Shown one piece after another: positions 60,547-62,615 of a stretch of 62,615 nt of DNA (its first letter is position 1; each line of letters starts with the position of its first letter). Source of the DNA: Pseudomonas fluorescens (GTDB taxonomy: Bacteria; Pseudomonadota; Gammaproteobacteria; Pseudomonadales; Pseudomonadaceae); assembly GCF_902497855.1 (NCBI RefSeq), contig NZ_CABVHU010000028.1, positions 1 to 62,615 on the forward strand. The letters run 5' to 3'. Both the position numbers and the translations under genes were made by a program. The notes below the pieces were generated by a model. That model was not told the origin of the DNA, did not search any database, and saw nothing but the letters and a program-made list of their open reading frames with translations.

Positions 60547-60917
60547 GGCCTCGCTCCCGCTAATCAGGGGCCCTGGCAAGGGCCTTCGAAGCGATGTTCG
60601 CACCTACCCCGCGAGCCGCTTCGTGTCTGTACCGCCCACAAGGTGTGTTTGACGAGGTTGCCGACTGGAACGAAGTTGTCCCGAGGGACGGAAGCGTAAT
60701 TAGGTAACCCGGCACCCCACTGAAGTTCGTATAAAGGCCCACGACGCCCGAATGCGCTCGCCAGTTCGCCCTTACCTGCTCACTTCCCCTCGAGCCATCG
60801 TTCATCCCGTCGCCAACCCCGCCGAATTCGACTTGACCGCCTAAGCTTCTGGTCAGCGAGCATGAGTTTTCCACCGCAGAACAACTTTCCGTAAAAGACG
60901 CGACGAGGTTTATCTCC

Positions 60918-62243
60918 ATGGCACTGACACGCGAACAGCAAATTGCAGCCCTCGAAAAAGACTGGGCTGAAAACCCACGCTGGAAAGGCGTGACACGCGC
61001 TTACTCCGCTGCTGACGTCGTCCGCCTGCGTGGCTCGGTCCAACCTGAGCACACCTTTGCAAAACTCGGCGCCGAGAAGCTGTGGAACCTGGTCACCCAG
61101 GGTGCCAAGCCGTCCTTCCGCCCTGAGAAAGATTTCGTCAACTGCATGGGCGCCCTGACCGGCGGCCAGGCTGTACAACAAGTCAAGGCCGGTATCCAGG
61201 CGATCTACCTGTCGGGCTGGCAAGTGGCTGCGGACAACAACTCCGCCGAATCGATGTACCCGGACCAGTCGCTGTACCCGGTGGACTCGGTGCCAACCGT
61301 GGTCAAGCGCATCAACAACTCGTTCCGTCGTGCCGACCAGATCCAGTGGAAAGCCGGCAAAGGCCCGGGCGACGAAGGTTACATCGACTACTTCGCACCG
61401 ATCGTGGCTGACGCCGAAGCCGGTTTCGGCGGCGTACTCAACGCCTACGAGCTGATGAAGAGCATGATCGAAGCAGGCGCCGCCGGCGTTCACTTCGAAG
61501 ACCAGCTGGCTTCCGTGAAAAAATGCGGCCACATGGGCGGCAAGGTACTGGTGCCTACCCAGGAAGCCGTACAGAAGCTGACCGCTGCTCGTCTGGCAGC
61601 TGACGTTGCCGGTACGCCGACCATCATCCTGGCCCGTACCGACGCTAACGCCGCTGACTTGCTGACTTCCGATTGCGACCCGTACGACCAGCCGTTCGTG
61701 ACAGGCGAACGTACCCAGGAAGGCTTCTACAAAGTGCGCGCCGGTCTCGACCAGGCCATCGCTCGCGGCCTGGCCTACGCGCCGTACGCCGACCTGATCT
61801 GGTGCGAAACCGCCAAGCCGGACCTGGACGAAGCTCGTCGCTTCGCCGAAGCGATCAAAAAGGAATACCCGGACCAACTGCTGTCGTACAACTGCTCGCC
61901 TTCCTTCAACTGGAAGAAAAACCTGGACGACGCGACCATTGCCAAGTTCCAGCGCGAATTGTCCGCCATGGGTTACAAGCACCAGTTCATCACCCTGGCT
62001 GGCATTCACAACATGTGGCACAGCATGTTCAACCTGGCGCACGACTATGCCCGCAACGACATGACTGCCTACGTAAAGCTGCAAGAACAAGAGTTCGCCG
62101 ACGCTGCCAAGGGTTACACCTTCGTGGCTCACCAGCAGGAAGTGGGCACCGGCTACTTCGACGACATGACCACCGTGATCCAGGGTGGCTCGTCTTCGGT
62201 GACCGCGCTGACCGGTTCGACTGAAGAAGAACAGTTTCACTGA
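60918..62243 (+). CDS. aceA: Isocitrate lyase
   Basis: First glyoxylate-shunt enzyme, 441 residues, splitting isocitrate into glyoxylate and succinate. The catalytic Cys203 is in KKCGHMGGK and the metal-binding region is ADAEAGFGG near 164-172. The length matches the short E. coli-like class (434 residues) rather than the 531-residue type of P. aeruginosa. It is monocistronic with a long leader and a strong terminator. Confidence 0.97.
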   Translation: MALTREQQIAALEKDWAENPRWKGVTRAYSAADVVRLRGSVQPEHTFAKLGAEKLWNLVTQGAKPSFRPEKDFVNCMGALTGGQAVQQVKAGIQAIYLSGWQVAADNNSAESMYPDQSLYPVDSVPTVVKRINNSFRRADQIQWKAGKGPGDEGYIDYFAPIVADAEAGFGGVLNAYELMKSMIEAGAAGVHFEDQLASVKKCGHMGGKVLVPTQEAVQKLTAARLAADVAGTPTIILARTDANAADLLTSDCDPYDQPFVTGERTQEGFYKVRAGLDQAIARGLAYAPYADLIWCETAKPDLDEARRFAEAIKKEYPDQLLSYNCSPSFNWKKNLDDATIAKFQRELSAMGYKHQFITLAGIHNMWHSMFNLAHDYARNDMTAYVKLQEQEFADAAKGYTFVAHQQEVGTGYFDDMTTVIQGGSSSVTALTGSTEEEQFH

Positions 62244-62310
62244 TTGGCCGCACCTGAACAAACGGCCGTTGCGGATCGAATAGAAAGCCAACCGTAACGC
62301 CGCACAACTG

Positions 62311-62340
62311 ACGCCCCGACTGGTTCGGGGCGTTTTTTTT
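62311..62340 (+). terminator. Terminator of aceA
   Basis: ACGCCCCGA pairs with TCGGGGCGT (62311-62332), then eight T. Confidence 0.95.
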
Positions 62341-62356
62341 GCCTGGAATTTCCCCC

Positions 62357-62615
62357 TGTAGGAGCTGGCTTGCCAGCGAAGACGGCCTTGAGCCTTGTGG
62401 CGCCCATGAAGACGCCTTCGCCGGCAAGCCGGCTCCTACAAGGTTCGGTGTTGACCACAATTCATCAGCACGCACGTGATCATGTACAAGCTGGCTTGCC
62501 AGCGAAGACGGCCTTGAGCCTTGTGGCGCCCATGAAGACGCCTTCGCCGGCAAGCCGGCTCCTACAAGGTTCGGTGTTGACCACAATTCATCAGCACGCA
62601 CGTGATCATGTAGGA
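62357..62615. repeat. 126-bp tandem REP-pair array, cut by the window end
   Basis: A REP pair plus linker (GTAGGAGCTGGCTTGCC... to CACGTGATCATGTA) is repeated with a 126-bp period: CTGGCTTGCC is at 62365 and 62491, and CATGTA at 62481 and 62607. A third unit begins at the last bases. The second unit has TGTACAAGC in place of TGTAGGAGC, a change in the conserved GTAG head. Confidence 0.92.

Larger units (their letters stand above)
60446..60917. other. aceA upstream region, mostly presumed leader
   Basis: 472 bp without a credible gene. It holds the palindrome and promoter listed separately and a leader of about 365 nt with GGCCCT-GGCA-AGGGCC near 60570-60586 and several weaker hairpins. The last ribosome-binding sequence before aceA is GAGGTTTATCTCC. 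Confidence 0.6.

Noticed and set aside
60560..60919. Minus-strand open frame upstream of aceA
   Set aside because: It runs across the aceA leader, has no ribosome site and ends at the aceA start. Treated as non-coding.

Overview
The window looks like a chromosomal segment of a denitrifying Pseudomonas, probably of the P. fluorescens group. This is an inference from the gene content, the high G+C coding style and the many Pseudomonas-type REP palindromes. I see 59 apparently intact protein genes, two decayed ones, no tRNA or rRNA gene, no insertion sequence, no prophage and no CRISPR array.

Layout. (1) 0.3-8.6 kb: a complete nitrous-oxide reduction cluster, nosR-nosZ-nosD-nosF-nosY-nosL on the minus strand, met by a convergent c551-type cytochrome gene and flanked on both sides by AT-rich non-coding DNA. 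(2) 8.6-12.6 kb: a patchy accessory stretch with a five-unit tandem array of paired REP elements, a GNAT enzyme, a DUF6124-type gene with a structured leader, an orphan ribbon-helix-helix antitoxin followed by a wrecked toxin gene, a frameshifted HIT-like gene and a NIPSNAP protein. (3) 12.6-17.8 kb: a LacI-controlled carbohydrate operon (MFS permease, TIM-barrel isomerase/epimerase, Gfo/Idh/MocA oxidoreductase) with a perfect operator palindrome between the operon and the divergent regulator. (4) 18.3-25.8 kb: an unassigned catabolic-looking locus with a TorF-like porin, two exported YtcJ-type amidohydrolases, a LuxR-type regulator, a fatty-acid-hydroxylase/sterol-desaturase-like membrane protein and a cysteine hydrolase. 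(5) 25.9-31.5 kb: gamma-glutamyltransferase, Ogt, hemerythrin, GNAT and several small proteins. (6) 31.8-62.2 kb: core Pseudomonas genes: tusDCBE-ybiB, a glutathionyl-hydroquinone reductase, ftsK-lolA-rarA-crcB-serS-cysG, trxB-aat-bpt-infA, clpS-clpA, cspD, icd/idh, nudJ-mnmA-hflD-purB-roxA-GNAT, a secretin-N-domain protein and aceA.

How the genes work together. NosR and NosDFYL deliver electrons, copper and sulfur to NosZ, which reduces N2O to N2 in the periplasm; the c551-type cytochrome is a plausible electron donor. Both isocitrate dehydrogenases and isocitrate lyase lie within 12.5 kb, so the TCA/glyoxylate branch point is clustered. Both N-degron transferases (Aat, Bpt) lie next to ClpS and ClpA, which recognise and degrade their products. 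TusBCDE supply sulfur to MnmA for 2-thiouridine in tRNA.

The less ordinary signals are mostly in non-coding DNA: the REP arrays, the aceA control region (a 26-bp palindrome against a good promoter and a leader of about 365 nt), the idh leader, a Shine-Dalgarno-sequestering hairpin before the hydroquinone reductase gene, the DUF6124 leader, and the decayed toxin next to an intact antitoxin. The best candidates for undescribed biochemistry are the twin-amidohydrolase locus and the LacI-controlled sugar operon.
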